NCBI GenBank assembly: GCA_963768885.1
Contig: CAVYJN010000007.1
Span: forward strand, 124,001-188,000
Direction of reading: 5' to 3'
Source of the DNA: DASRIA01 sp963768885
GTDB lineage: Bacteria > Actinomycetota > Thermoleophilia > Solirubrobacterales > JBBDJG01
DNA: 64,000 nt
Program-made: the position numbers and the translations under genes
In this document: positions 25,475-33,598 of the stretch, piece after piece
Layout: every line of letters begins with the position of its first letter
Numbering within the stretch: position 1 is the first letter of the stretch
Notes under the pieces: generated by a model
Databases searched by the model: none
Seen by the model: the letters and a program-made list of their open reading frames with translations, nothing else
What the model was told of the DNA's origin: nothing

Positions 25475-26176
25475 CTACGTCAGATAGAAGTACAGGGCGT
25501 AGAGCAGGTCGACTGCGGGGCTGGAGGTGTGGACGGTGACGTCAGGCGGGACCTGGAGCAGCGCGTCGGAGTAGTTGAAGATGATCTTCACCCCCGCCTC
25601 GACCAGATCGTCCGCCAGGCGCTGGGCCGCCGCGGCCGGGACCGCGAGCACCCCGACGACGATGTCCTCCTCGTCGACGACGTCGCGCATCGTGTCGTAG
25701 GGCCGGACCTCGAGGTTGCCGACCTGCTTGCCGATGCGCTTCGCGTCCACGTCGAAGATCGCGACGACGCGGAACCCGTGGTCGGCGAAGATGTCGGAGC
25801 TCGCGATCGCCTGGCCCAGGTTGCCCGCCCCGAAGAGGGCGATGTTGTGCTGCCCGGAGGTGCGCAGGATCTTGCGGATCTGCGAGACGAGCGAGTCGAC
25901 GTTGTAGCCCACCCCGCGCTTGCCGAACTTGCCGAACCCGGACAGGTCGCGCCGGATCTGGGTGGAGTTGATGTGGGTGTAGTCGGAGAGCTCCTGCGAG
26001 GAGATCGTGTCCTTGCCCATCTTGCGGGCCTGGGTCAGCACCTGCAGGTAGCGCGACAGCCGGGCGGCGACGCCGAGCGAGAGCCGGTCCCCGAACGGCT
26101 TCGCGTCGAGCGCGGCATCCGGGGCGCCCAGCACGTCGTCGCGCAGCCCGAGATCGGCGCCTGCCTCGCGGCTCAT
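25475..26176 (-). CDS. rex: Redox-sensing transcriptional repressor Rex
   Basis: 233 residues. A winged-helix DNA-binding domain (about 35-100: TISSQELSDYTHINSTQIRR then DLSGFGKFGKRGVGY) is followed by a Rossmann domain with GAGNLGQAIA that senses NADH/NAD+, and a C-terminal swapped helix (VDLLYALYFYL). The first ~30 residues are a variable extension. Its ATG overlaps the stop of the glutaredoxin-like gene. Rex represses respiratory and fermentative genes when NADH is low. Confidence 0.93.
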   Translation of the reverse strand: MSREAGADLGLRDDVLGAPDAALDAKPFGDRLSLGVAARLSRYLQVLTQARKMGKDTISSQELSDYTHINSTQIRRDLSGFGKFGKRGVGYNVDSLVSQIRKILRTSGQHNIALFGAGNLGQAIASSDIFADHGFRVVAIFDVDAKRIGKQVGNLEVRPYDTMRDVVDEEDIVVGVLAVPAAAAQRLADDLVEAGVKIIFNYSDALLQVPPDVTVHTSSPAVDLLYALYFYLT

Positions 26177-26425
26177 CGCGCCGCCCCGGCCGCGCTGAGG
26201 CGAGCCTCCAGCCCGTTCTCGTCCACGACGTACTCGTAGGCAAGGTCGCCGTCGACCAGCACGACGGGGATGCGCTCCCCGTAGCGGGCCGAGAGCTGCG
26301 GATCGGACCCGATGTCGAGCACCTCGCAGATCGAACGGGGCACGCGCGCGCACCCGTTCGAGGGCGGCCCGCGCTTGGTCGCACAGGCTGCAGTCAGGCT
26401 TCGTGTAGAGAGTCAGGGTCGACAT
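26173..26425 (-). CDS. Glutaredoxin-like (DUF836) protein (one apparent frameshift)
   Basis: About 83 residues after one-base correction near 26323. Begins MSTLTLYTKPDCSLCDQARA with a CxxC redox motif, continues with FDLR, an acidic strand, then RIPVVLVDGDLAYEYVVDE, the cis-Pro and beta-hairpin of glutaredoxins. The stop overlaps the rex start (ATGA). The exact repair at the shift is ambiguous modulo three (one extra base, or two missing). Confidence 0.7.
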
Positions 26426-26456
26426 AACGTGGCGGGCCGCCGGCGCGACGGCGAAC

Positions 26457-27497
26457 TCAGGCGGCGCTTCGGGCAAACGCGTCGAACGCCAGGAACCCAG
26501 GATACGCGACCGGCTCGAGGAAGTTGGCCGCCGACGCGATCATCGCCGCATTGTCCGTGCACAGCTCCGGCGGCGGGATCTTCAATTCCAGCCCCCGGCG
26601 GTCGCAAAGTGCGGCGACCTCGAGACGCAGCAGCGTGTTCGCGGCGACACCTCCCCCGATCGCGAGGCGCTTCGTGACCGCGAGGCGGTCGATCGCCTGC
26701 TCGAGCTTCAGGAGCAGCGCACGCACGACCGCCGACTGGAAGGACGCCGCGAGGTCCGCCCGGCGCGCGGCCGTCGCCTCCGGCCCGAGCTCGCGGACCT
26801 TGTACACGAGCGCCGTCTTGAGCCCGCTGAAGCTGAAGTCGAGGGAGTCCCCGCGGCGCATGCCGACCGGGAAGTCGAAGGCGTGCGGGTCCCCTTCGCG
26901 TGACAGCAGGTCGATCGCCGCGCCGCCCGGATAGCCGAGGCCCATCATCCGCGCCGCCTTGTCGAGCGCCTCGCCGGCGGCGTCGTCGCGGGTCGCGCCC
27001 AGCACCTCGTAGCCGTCGCGGCGCTCCACGGACGCGAGCAGCGTGTGCCCTCCGCTTGCGACCAGGCACAGGAAGGGCGGATCCATCGGGTCCGGCTCGA
27101 GGAAGTTGGCCGCCACGTGCCCGTGGAGATGGTCCACCGCCACGAACGGCAGGCGGGCGGCCGCGGCCAGGGCCTTGGCCGTCGAGAGCCCCACCAACAG
27201 CGCCCCGATCAGCCCCGGCCGGGAGGTCGCGGCGACGAGCGCGACGTCGCGGAGCCTCGCCCCGGCGCCGCCCAGGGCGTCGTCCACCACCGCGTTGACC
27301 AGCTCCAGATGGTGGCGCGACGCGACCTCGGGCACCACGCCGCCGTAGCGCTCGTGGAAGCGCGCCTGAGAGGAGATGATGTTGCTGAGCACCCGCCCGT
27401 CGCCCGTGACGACCGCCGCGCAGGTGTCGTCGCAAGAGGTCTCGAGCGCGAGGATCAGGTCCGTCCGCGCGACTACGCCTGAACCTCCGTGCGCCAC
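26457..27497 (-). CDS. tsaD: tRNA N6-threonylcarbamoyladenosine transferase TsaD
   Basis: 346 residues of the Kae1/TsaD ASKHA fold. Motifs: LALETSCDDTCAAVV, EVASRHHLEL and VDHLHGHVAANF (metal-binding His), ASGGHTLL, and TDNAAMIA. With TsaB and TsaE it transfers threonylcarbamoyl to A37 of ANN-decoding tRNAs. The start is not clear-cut; the GTG at 27497 overlaps the end of rimI and gives a short basic leader. Confidence 0.93.
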   Translation of the reverse strand: MAHGGSGVVARTDLILALETSCDDTCAAVVTGDGRVLSNIISSQARFHERYGGVVPEVASRHHLELVNAVVDDALGGAGARLRDVALVAATSRPGLIGALLVGLSTAKALAAAARLPFVAVDHLHGHVAANFLEPDPMDPPFLCLVASGGHTLLASVERRDGYEVLGATRDDAAGEALDKAARMMGLGYPGGAAIDLLSREGDPHAFDFPVGMRRGDSLDFSFSGLKTALVYKVRELGPEATAARRADLAASFQSAVVRALLLKLEQAIDRLAVTKRLAIGGGVAANTLLRLEVAALCDRRGLELKIPPPELCTDNAAMIASAANFLEPVAYPGFLAFDAFARSAA

Positions 27498-27979
27498 ATG
27501 ATGAGGGCGTCCTCGTTGTTGTCGTGGTAGTAGCGCCTCCGCACGCCCGCGGTTCTGAACCCGAACGACTCGTACATGCGGATCGCCTCGGCGTTGGAGA
27601 CCCGCACCTCGAGCGTGTAACGGTCGTGATCGCCGGCGGCATCCAGCAGGTGCTCGAGCAGCGACGTCGCGACCCGCGCACGGCGGTAATGGTCGTGCAC
27701 GGCGACGTTCATCAGATGCCACACCGTGTGGTAGCGCGAGCAGATCAGGTAGCCGACCAGGTCGCCGTCGAGGACGGCGCCGACGCAGATGCTCGAGGGC
27801 TTGGAGAGCTCCAGCACGAACATCGCCAGCGACCAGGGAGCGGGAAAGGAGCGGCGCTCGATCGCGATCACGTCCGGGAGGTCCGCGTACCCGAGCGGGC
27901 GGACCGTCAGGTCGCCGCGCTCAGTGGTGATCCTCCCCGCCGGGATTGTCGAGTCGAGCGCTTCTGGTGATCTCTGCAT
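27473..27979 (-). CDS. rimI: GNAT acetyltransferase RimI-like
   Basis: 168 residues, a GNAT fold with acetyl-CoA loop YRRARVATSLLEHLLDAA and the C-terminal YYHDNNEDALIM strand typical of RimI, which acetylates ribosomal protein S18 and related N-termini. It sits between tsaB and tsaD, the common actinobacterial order. The ATG start overlaps tsaB by about 59 bases; a shorter start is possible but none is supported. Confidence 0.88.
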   Translation of the reverse strand: MQRSPEALDSTIPAGRITTERGDLTVRPLGYADLPDVIAIERRSFPAPWSLAMFVLELSKPSSICVGAVLDGDLVGYLICSRYHTVWHLMNVAVHDHYRRARVATSLLEHLLDAAGDHDRYTLEVRVSNAEAIRMYESFGFRTAGVRRRYYHDNNEDALIMWRTEVQA

Positions 27980-28656
27980 CCGGGACCCTCACGTAGACCG
28001 GGTTGACCTGTTCGGGGGCGACGGGCTCGACCGCCTCACCGAGCCGGCAGATCTGCAGTGCGCTGACGGCGTGCAGGCCGGAGTCGGGAGCGGGGACATC
28101 GACCCCTGCCGCCTCCAGGTGATTGCGCGATTCTAGCGCCCAGTCGCCGGCCGCCAACGGGGCCGTCGCCAGCTCCGCGACGCGCGCAAGCAGCTCGTCG
28201 CGGCCGAGCGCGAGCGGCCCCCATCCGAGCTCGAGCGGCTCGCCCGCCCGGTAGAGCGAGGCGAACACCTGGTGGCGCTTGGCGTCGATCAGGGGAAGCA
28301 GCGGCCGGCCGGGCGGCGCTCCCGCGGCGAGCCCGGCCGGCAAGCGCCTCGAGCGAGGACACGGGATGCAGCGGGACCGCGAGGGCCTGCGCGAGGCCAC
28401 GCGCGGTCGAGACCCCGATGCGCAGCCCCGTGAAGGTCCCCGGCCCGATCCCGACGGCGATCGCGCGCACGTCTTCCCAGCCGCGGCCGGCCCGCTCCAG
28501 CAACGCCGCCACCAACGGCAGCAGCTCGGCCGAGTGCTCCGGCGCGCGCCGCAGCATGTCCGCATCGGGCGGGGGCGAGCACACGGGGTCGCCGCGCGGC
28601 GGGACCACGCACGCGGAGGTGACGGGCATCGAGGTGTCGAAGCCGACGAGGGTCAT
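27921..28656 (-). CDS. tsaB: t6A biosynthesis protein TsaB (one apparent frameshift)
   Basis: About 244 residues after removing one extra base near 28335. N-terminus MTLVGFDTSMPVTSACVV and the conserved GPGTFTGLRIGVSTARGLA mark TsaB, the inactive TsaD paralogue that scaffolds TsaD and TsaE. The shift falls between LEALAG and GLAAGAPPGR. It overlaps tsaE by four bases (ATGA). Confidence 0.85.
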
Positions 28657-29114
28657 AGCCCGCCGCGAAGCGCCCGCACCAGGGGCGCGCGCCCCTCCGC
28701 GCGGAGCCGCCGGACGTCCCCGCCCGCATGCTCGAGGCGCAGCTCCAGCACCACGCGCTCGCGCTCGACGGCGGCACCCGCGCCGCCCGGCCACTCGACG
28801 AAGCCCACGCGTTCGGGAGTCAGGTAGTCGGCGAGCAGCGCGGGGTCCTCCCCCGCGAGATCGTCCAGCCGGAAGAGGTCGACGTGGGCGACGGGCGTGG
28901 GCCCCTCGTAGGCCTGGCCGATCGTGAACGACGGGCTCGTCACGCGTTCGGCGACGCCGAGGCCGCGGCATGCCCCGCGCACGAACGTCGTCTTCCCGGT
29001 GCCGACGTCTCCGGCGATCAGCACGATGTCGCCCGGGCGCAGCTCCCGGCCGACCGCCTCGCCGGCCCGCTCGGTCTGATCCGCCGAGCTCGTTCGTAGA
29101 TCGGCCCGCTCCAT
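28653..29114 (-). CDS. tsaE: t6A biosynthesis ATPase TsaE
   Basis: 153 residues. P-loop AGDVGTGKTTFVRGACRGLG near residue 35, then the family marks VTSPSFTI and HVDLFRLDD, and VEWP. It is the first gene of the tsaE-tsaB-rimI-tsaD operon. A TAGGCT -10 box ends seven bases before the ATG, so the operon's first message is probably leaderless. Confidence 0.93.
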   Translation of the reverse strand: MERADLRTSSADQTERAGEAVGRELRPGDIVLIAGDVGTGKTTFVRGACRGLGVAERVTSPSFTIGQAYEGPTPVAHVDLFRLDDLAGEDPALLADYLTPERVGFVEWPGGAGAAVERERVVLELRLEHAGGDVRRLRAEGRAPLVRALRGGL

Positions 29115-29121
29115 GGCGGGC

Positions 29122-29127
29122 AGCCTA
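29122..29127 (-). promoter_or_regulatory. -10 element (TAGGCT) for tsaE operon, leaderless spacing
   Basis: On the minus strand TAGGCT, seven bases, then the tsaE ATG. TAGGCT is a common actinobacterial SigA -10. It lies in the 23-base gap after the uracil-DNA glycosylase stop. Confidence 0.5.
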
Positions 29128-29137
29128 AGTACTGGGT

Positions 29138-29842
29138 CTAGAAGAGGCCGAGCTGGTCGACGGGGGGAGCCTCGGGCGCGCCGACGGCGGCGAGCTCGGG
29201 CTCGCGCTCGGGCTCGGGCGCGGGCTCGGGCGCGTCACCCGGAAGCGGCTGCGCGAGCAGCTCCGGCAGGGCCCGGATGTCCTCGCGCAGGCGCTCGAGC
29301 ATCGCCGGTGTGTAGAGCGCGGCCGCCGGGTGGAAGATCGGATAGAGGAACAGCGTCCGCTCCCCGATCTCGCGCAGCTGCGGGACCCCGCGCACCTTCG
29401 TGATCCCCTCCGGGCGGCCGGACAGGAGCTTGGTCGCGAAGTTGCCGAGCGAGCAGATCACGCGCGGCCGGATCAGCTCCACCTGCCGGAACAGGTGGGC
29501 CTCGCACGCCTCGATCTCCGCGGGCTGGGGGTCGCGGTTGCCGGGCGGGCGGCACTTGAGGACGTTCGCGATGAAGACCTCCCGGCGGGTCATCCCGATC
29601 TCCGCGAGCAGCTTGTCGAGGAGCTTGCCGGCCTGGCCCACGAACGGCTTGCCCTGCTTGTCCTCGTGGAAGCCCGGCGCCTCCCCGACGAACATCAGGT
29701 CGGCGTCGGGGTCGCCCGAGCCGAACACCACCGTGTTGCGCCCCTCGGCCAGCGGGCACTTCTCGCAGCCCTCCAGCTCGTGGAAGAACGCGACGAGGTC
29801 GTCGCGGCGGGCCTGCGCGTCAGTGGCAGCCGCAGGCGCCAC
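29138..29842 (-). CDS. Family 4 uracil-DNA glycosylase with C-terminal clamp-binding-like motif
   Basis: 234 residues. 4Fe-4S cysteines in CEKCPL, LKCRPP and EACEAHL, the catalytic-region motif GEAPGFHEDKQGKPFVGQAG, and HPAAAL are those of family 4 UDGs, which remove uracil from DNA. A Pro/Glu-rich linker of about 30 residues leads to the C-terminal residues QLGLF, close to the QL(S/D)LF consensus that docks proteins on the DNA sliding clamp. Its start overlaps the FmdB gene by 23 bases. Confidence 0.9.
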   Translation of the reverse strand: MAPAAATDAQARRDDLVAFFHELEGCEKCPLAEGRNTVVFGSGDPDADLMFVGEAPGFHEDKQGKPFVGQAGKLLDKLLAEIGMTRREVFIANVLKCRPPGNRDPQPAEIEACEAHLFRQVELIRPRVICSLGNFATKLLSGRPEGITKVRGVPQLREIGERTLFLYPIFHPAAALYTPAMLERLREDIRALPELLAQPLPGDAPEPAPEPEREPELAAVGAPEAPPVDQLGLF

Positions 29843-30056
29843 CGCAGCATCCTCCGCCCGAGCCCGCGGTGGGCTGCGACATCGCGCGAGCGAGGTCGCT
29901 GCCCCCGGCCGAGACCGAGCGCACGCTGAACGCCGACATGAGCCGCGCGGTGCTGCCGGACCCGCAGGCAGGGCAGGCGGCAGACGGGTCGGCCGCGCGC
30001 ACCAGCTCCTCGAAGCGGTGGTCGCAGTCCTGACAGGCGAACTCGTAGATCGGCAA
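29820..30056 (-). CDS. FmdB-family zinc-ribbon protein
   Basis: 78 residues starting MPIYEFACQDCDHRFEELV with a CxxC pair, a second pair CPACGS about 20 residues on, and a Gly/Cys-rich tail (GGGCCGGACGCH) that could hold another metal. FmdB/CxxC-CxxC-SSSS proteins are putative small regulatory or redox proteins. It is upstream of, and overlaps, the uracil-DNA glycosylase gene. Confidence 0.8.
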   Translation of the reverse strand: MPIYEFACQDCDHRFEELVRAADPSAACPACGSGSTARLMSAFSVRSVSAGGSDLARAMSQPTAGSGGGCCGGACGCH

Positions 30057-30140
30057 GGGCGTGAGCGATGCTAGGGGTGCGTGAGGATGGAAATCTACCT
30101 GCCCTCTGCGTGTTTTCCGCTGTTTCCGGAATGCCGCTCG

Positions 30141-30146
30141 TATAAT
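30141..30146 (+). promoter_or_regulatory. -10 element TATAAT upstream of panC
   Basis: A perfect TATAAT in the gap between the divergent FmdB gene and panC. Transcription would start near 30153-30156, at or beside the GTG of the possible leader ORF. No good -35 hexamer is seen at 17 bases. Confidence 0.6.
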
Positions 30147-30155
30147 GGGATTCCC

Positions 30156-30281
30156 GTGCCACCGGCGGCCGTCACCCTCCGGGGGATGGACCTACGGACA
30201 TCCGGCGCGGGGACCACCACCGACAACCGTCTGGTATCTCGGATGAGGGAACTGGAACGGCCGATAGGCACGAACAGATGA
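30156..30281 (+). CDS. Possible 41-residue leader ORF coupled to panC
   Basis: GTG nine bases after TATAAT opens a 41-codon frame (MPPAAVTLRGMDLRTSGAG...) whose TGA overlaps the panC ATG as ATGA. panC has no convincing Shine-Dalgarno site of its own, so coupling is plausible. Against it: third positions are only about three-quarters G/C, and several rare codons (CTA, ATA, AGA, GTA) occur, unlike the neighbouring genes. It might be a regulatory leader rather than a functional protein. Confidence 0.3.
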   Translation: MPPAAVTLRGMDLRTSGAGTTTDNRLVSRMRELERPIGTNR

Positions 30282-31162
30282 AGACCGCCCGCACGGTTGC
30301 TGAACTTCGCCGCGTGGTCGCCGCTGCGCGCGACGCGGGCCACTCGGTCGGCCTCGTGCCGACGATGGGATACCTGCACGACGGGCATCTGAGCCTCGTG
30401 CGCCGCGCCGCCGCGGACTGCGGGTTCGTCGTCGTGAGCCTGTTCGTGAACCCCACGCAGTTCGGCCCCGGCGAGGACTTCGAGCGATACCCGCGCGACG
30501 AGACCCGCGACGCGTCGTTGGCGGCCGCCGCCGGCGCCGACCTGCTCTTCGCCCCGTCGCGCTCCGAGGTGTATCCGTCCGGGTTCGCGACGCGGGTCGA
30601 GGTCGGCGACCTGACCGGCGTCCTGTGCGGCTCGCCCGCGAGCCGCGGCGCCGAGCACTTCCACGGAGTCGCCACCGTGGTGACCAAGCTCCTCAACATG
30701 TGCGCGCCCGACGTCGCCTACTTCGGCCAGAAGGACTACCAGCAGTCGCTCGTGATCCGGCAAGTCGTCCGCGACCTGGACATGCCGGCGCGGATCGAGG
30801 TGCTGCCCACCGTGAGGGACTCCGACGGGCTTGCCCTCAGTTCGCGGAACGCCTACCTGTCCCCGGACGAGCGCGAGCGCGCGCTCGCGATCAACCGCGC
30901 TCTGCGCGCGGCCGAGCAAGCGGCCGCCGCCGGGGCGACGCGGGGCGACGTGCAGGGCGCGGCCCGTTCTGAGCTCGATGCAGCCGGGGTCGAGCCCGAG
31001 TACCTGGAGGTGCTCGCCGCCGCCGATCTCTCGGACCCCGAGTGGCGTCCCGGCGAGCAGGTGGTCGTCGCGATCGCGGCCCGTGTCGGCCCCGCGCGGC
31101 TGATCGACAACACGCTGGTCAAGCTTCCAGTGCACACCCCCGAGCCGGCCGTCGCCGGCTGA
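30278..31162 (+). CDS. panC: Pantothenate synthetase
   Basis: 294 residues. PTMGYLHDGHLSLVRRA (HIGH-type ATP motif), FVNPTQFGPGEDF, FGQKDYQQ and the LSSRNAYLS signature of PanC. It joins pantoate and beta-alanine with ATP. First of the panC-panD-panB cluster, which supplies both substrates and completes pantothenate synthesis. Confidence 0.96.
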   Translation: MKTARTVAELRRVVAAARDAGHSVGLVPTMGYLHDGHLSLVRRAAADCGFVVVSLFVNPTQFGPGEDFERYPRDETRDASLAAAAGADLLFAPSRSEVYPSGFATRVEVGDLTGVLCGSPASRGAEHFHGVATVVTKLLNMCAPDVAYFGQKDYQQSLVIRQVVRDLDMPARIEVLPTVRDSDGLALSSRNAYLSPDERERALAINRALRAAEQAAAAGATRGDVQGAARSELDAAGVEPEYLEVLAAADLSDPEWRPGEQVVVAIAARVGPARLIDNTLVKLPVHTPEPAVAG

Positions 31163-31194
31163 AGAAAACGAGACGATCAAGGGGACCAACGGCG

Positions 31195-31584
31195 ATGCAA
31201 AGACAGATGCTCAAGTCGAAGATCCATCGGGCGACCGTGACGGACTCCAACCTGCACTACGTGGGGAGCGTCACGATCGACGCGGCGCTGATGGAGCAGG
31301 CCGACCTGCTGCCGGGCGAGCACGTGCACGTGCTCGACGTGGACAACGGCGCGCGGTTCGAGACCTACGTGATCGAGGGCGAGCGCGGCGGGGGCGAGAT
31401 CTGCCTGAACGGCGCGGCCGCGCGGCTCGTGCACACGGGCGACCGCGTGATCATCGTCTCCTACGCCATGTACTCCGAGGAGGAGCTCGAGCACCACGCC
31501 CCCCGGGTGGTGCACGTCGACGAGCGGAACGCGATCGTCGGGGTCGACCACGACCCGTCGGCATCGCTGGCGGTGTCGCGATGA
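31195..31584 (+). CDS. panD: Aspartate 1-decarboxylase
   Basis: 129 residues. The proenzyme self-cleaves at Gly-Ser in HYVGSVTIDAALM to make the pyruvoyl cofactor; Lys, Tyr and Arg residues of the active site (MLKSKIHRA, TYVIEGERG) are present. It makes beta-alanine for panC. An AGGGGA site precedes the ATG, and the stop overlaps the panB start (ATGA). Confidence 0.95.
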   Translation: MQRQMLKSKIHRATVTDSNLHYVGSVTIDAALMEQADLLPGEHVHVLDVDNGARFETYVIEGERGGGEICLNGAAARLVHTGDRVIIVSYAMYSEEELEHHAPRVVHVDERNAIVGVDHDPSASLAVSR

Positions 31585-32520
31585 GCACCGAGCGGCAAGC
31601 GCCGCCCTCCGGCCGCAAGCCGGTGACGATCCCGCAGCTCGCCGAGATGAAGAGCCTCGGCCAGCCGATCGTGATGGTCACCGCCTACGACTACCCGAGC
31701 GCGCAGGTCGCGGAGGAGGCGGAGCGTCGACCTCGTGCTCGTGGGCGACACGGCGGCGATGACCGTGCTCGGCTACGACTCCACGGTGCCCGTCTCGATG
31801 GACGAGATGGTGATGCTCGCGAGCGCCGTGCGCCGCGGTGCGCGCACCCCGCTGGTGATCGGCGACCTGCCCTTCGGCTCCTATCAGGGCTCCAACGAGC
31901 AGGCGGTCAACTCGGCGATCCGGTACCTGAAGGAGGCCGGCTGCGACGCGGTCAAGATGGAGATGGCGGGCGTCTCGGGCGCCGTCGCCGACAAGAGCGA
32001 GTCCGTCGCGCGTGCACGCGCGATCGTGGCCGCAGGCATTCCCGTCATGGGTCACGTGGGCCTGACCCCGCAGAGCGCGTCCGCGCTCGGCGGCTACCGC
32101 ACGCAGGGCCGCACGATGCAGCAGGCCGTCCAGGTCGCCGACGACGCGCTCGCGATGCAGGACGCCGGGTGCTTCGCGATCGTCTTCGAGGCCGTCCCGG
32201 CCGCGGTCACCGAGGTGATCATGGAGCGGATGCGGGTGCCCGTGATCGGCATCGGCGCCGGTGCGGCGACCGACGGTCAGGTGCTCGTGTTCCACGACCT
32301 GCTGGGTCTGCACGAGGGCCATACGCCGCGCTTCGTGAAGCGCTTCGCCGACGTGAAGCGCGAGATGGTCGAAGGCGTGCGCGCCTACGCCGAGGACGTC
32401 CGCGACGGCCGCTACCCGGCCGCCGAGCACACGTACGCGGTCGACCCCGACGAGCTCGAGCGCTTCCGCGAGGTGATCGCCCCGGGCAAGCCCTGGGACG
32501 CCGCCGACTTCATCGGGTAG
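31581..32520 (+). CDS. panB: 3-methyl-2-oxobutanoate hydroxymethyltransferase (one apparent frameshift)
   Basis: About 312 residues after removing one extra base near 31722. PanB motifs: VMVTAYDYPSA, LVGDTAAMTVLGYD, VKMEMAG, GHVGLTPQ, and IGIGAGAATDGQVLV. It forms ketopantoate, the pantoate precursor. The break is inside EEA|(G/S)VDLVLVGD. A stretch of about 25 residues precedes the usual N-terminus. Confidence 0.9.
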
Positions 32521-32534
32521 CCGACACGCTCCGA

Positions 32535-32540
32535 TAGCCT
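32535..32540 (+). promoter_or_regulatory. -10 element (TAGCCT) before the YjbQ-family gene
   Basis: TAGCCT ends eight bases before the GTG start, in the 28-base gap after panB; no ribosome site is seen, suggesting a separate leaderless message. Confidence 0.4.
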
Positions 32541-32548
32541 TCGCCGCC

Positions 32549-32966
32549 GTGCCTGTCCACACCGCCCAGGTCCGGGTCTCCACGGAGGGGGACGGGGACG
32601 TGATCGACATCACCCGCGGCATCGAGGAGGTCGTGGAGACCGCCGGGATCACCGACGGCATCGTGAACGTGTTCGTCGCCCATTCGACCGCGGCGATCAC
32701 CCTGATCGAGTACGAGCAGGGCGGCGTGCAGGACCTGAAGGAGCTGATGGACCTGCTCGTGCCGCCCAATGCGACCTACCACCACAACGAGATCCAGGGC
32801 GACACGAACGCCCACGCGCACCTGCAGGCCGCGGTCATCGGCCCGTCGGAGACCGTTCCCGGTGAAGGACGGCCGCATCCTGACCGGCACGTGGCAGCAG
32901 TTCGTGCTGGTCGACTTCGACGACCACCCGCGCGAGCGCACCGTGATGGTGCAGGTCGTGAGCTAG
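32549..32966 (+). CDS. YjbQ/UPF0047 family protein (one apparent frameshift)
   Basis: About 138 residues after one-base correction around 32858. Reads VIDITRGIEEVVETAGITDG, FVAHSTAAITLIEYE, then the shift, then LTGTWQQFVLVDFDDHPRER, which carries the conserved TWQQ..LVDFD and R-R of UPF0047; members have weak thiamin-phosphate synthase activity. The stop TAG shares the sequence CTAG with the convergent acetyltransferase stop. Confidence 0.85.
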
Positions 32967-33598
32967 CCGGGGTCCTGGGGCAAACCCGTCAGTCCGCTTG
33001 CGGACTGACGGAACTCGATCTCCTTGATCACCTTCGCCGGCGCCCCCGCCGCGATCACGCCCGCGGGCAGGTCGCGTGTCACGACCGAGTTCGCGCCGAC
33101 CACCGTGCGCTCGCCGATCGTCACGCCTCCCGTGACCACGGCGTTCGCGCCGAACCAGCAGCTGTCGCCGATCCGCACCGGCCCCTTCGGGTTCATCCCC
33201 TGCCACGTGATCGGGTGATCCGGGTCGTCGAAGCGATGGTCCGCGTCTGTCAGGAAGCAGTGGTTGGCGAACATGCAGTGCGCACCGATCTCGATCCGCT
33301 CGGCGGCCGCCACCATGCAGCCGAGGTTGATGATCGTTCCCTCGCCGATGCGCATGGTCGCCGTCTCGGGATAGAGGGCGAACCAGCAGCCGCGCTCGAT
33401 CAGCACCCACGGGCCGATGTCGGCGCGTCCCTCGTCCAGGGCCTCGAGCAGGTTCCCGTTCACGGGGAAGCGCAGGTAGGAGTCGCGCCGCAGGAAGTGC
33501 CACTGCATGCGCATCTTCCGCACGAGCCGATCGTTGCGCTCGTATTCGCGGCGCTTGTGCAGGTACAGGCGGACCTGCCTGTGCAGCGGGAAGCTCAC
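32963..33598 (-). CDS. Left-handed beta-helix acyltransferase (maltose/galactoside O-acetyltransferase-like)
   Basis: 211 residues. Hexapeptide repeats from residue 95 on (IGEGTIINLGCMVAA, IGAHCMFANHCFLTDADHRF, IGDSCWFGANAVVTGGVTIG, VVGANSVVTRDLPAG) form a left-handed beta-helix trimer; the HR after DAD is the catalytic-His region of this family. It is last in the polyamine operon and overlaps the agmatinase stop by four bases, so a small amine or sugar could be the acceptor. The acceptor is not known. Confidence 0.85.
   Translation of the reverse strand: MSFPLHRQVRLYLHKRREYERNDRLVRKMRMQWHFLRRDSYLRFPVNGNLLEALDEGRADIGPWVLIERGCWFALYPETATMRIGEGTIINLGCMVAAAERIEIGAHCMFANHCFLTDADHRFDDPDHPITWQGMNPKGPVRIGDSCWFGANAVVTGGVTIGERTVVGANSVVTRDLPAGVIAAGAPAKVIKEIEFRQSASGLTGLPQDPG
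32986..33011. terminator. 11-bp hairpin inside the acetyltransferase 3' end
   Basis: CCGTCAGTCCG, CTTG, CGGACTGACGG lies within the last codons of the acetyltransferase and just past the convergent YjbQ-family stop. It may end the plus-strand pan/yjbQ transcript. Confidence 0.4.
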
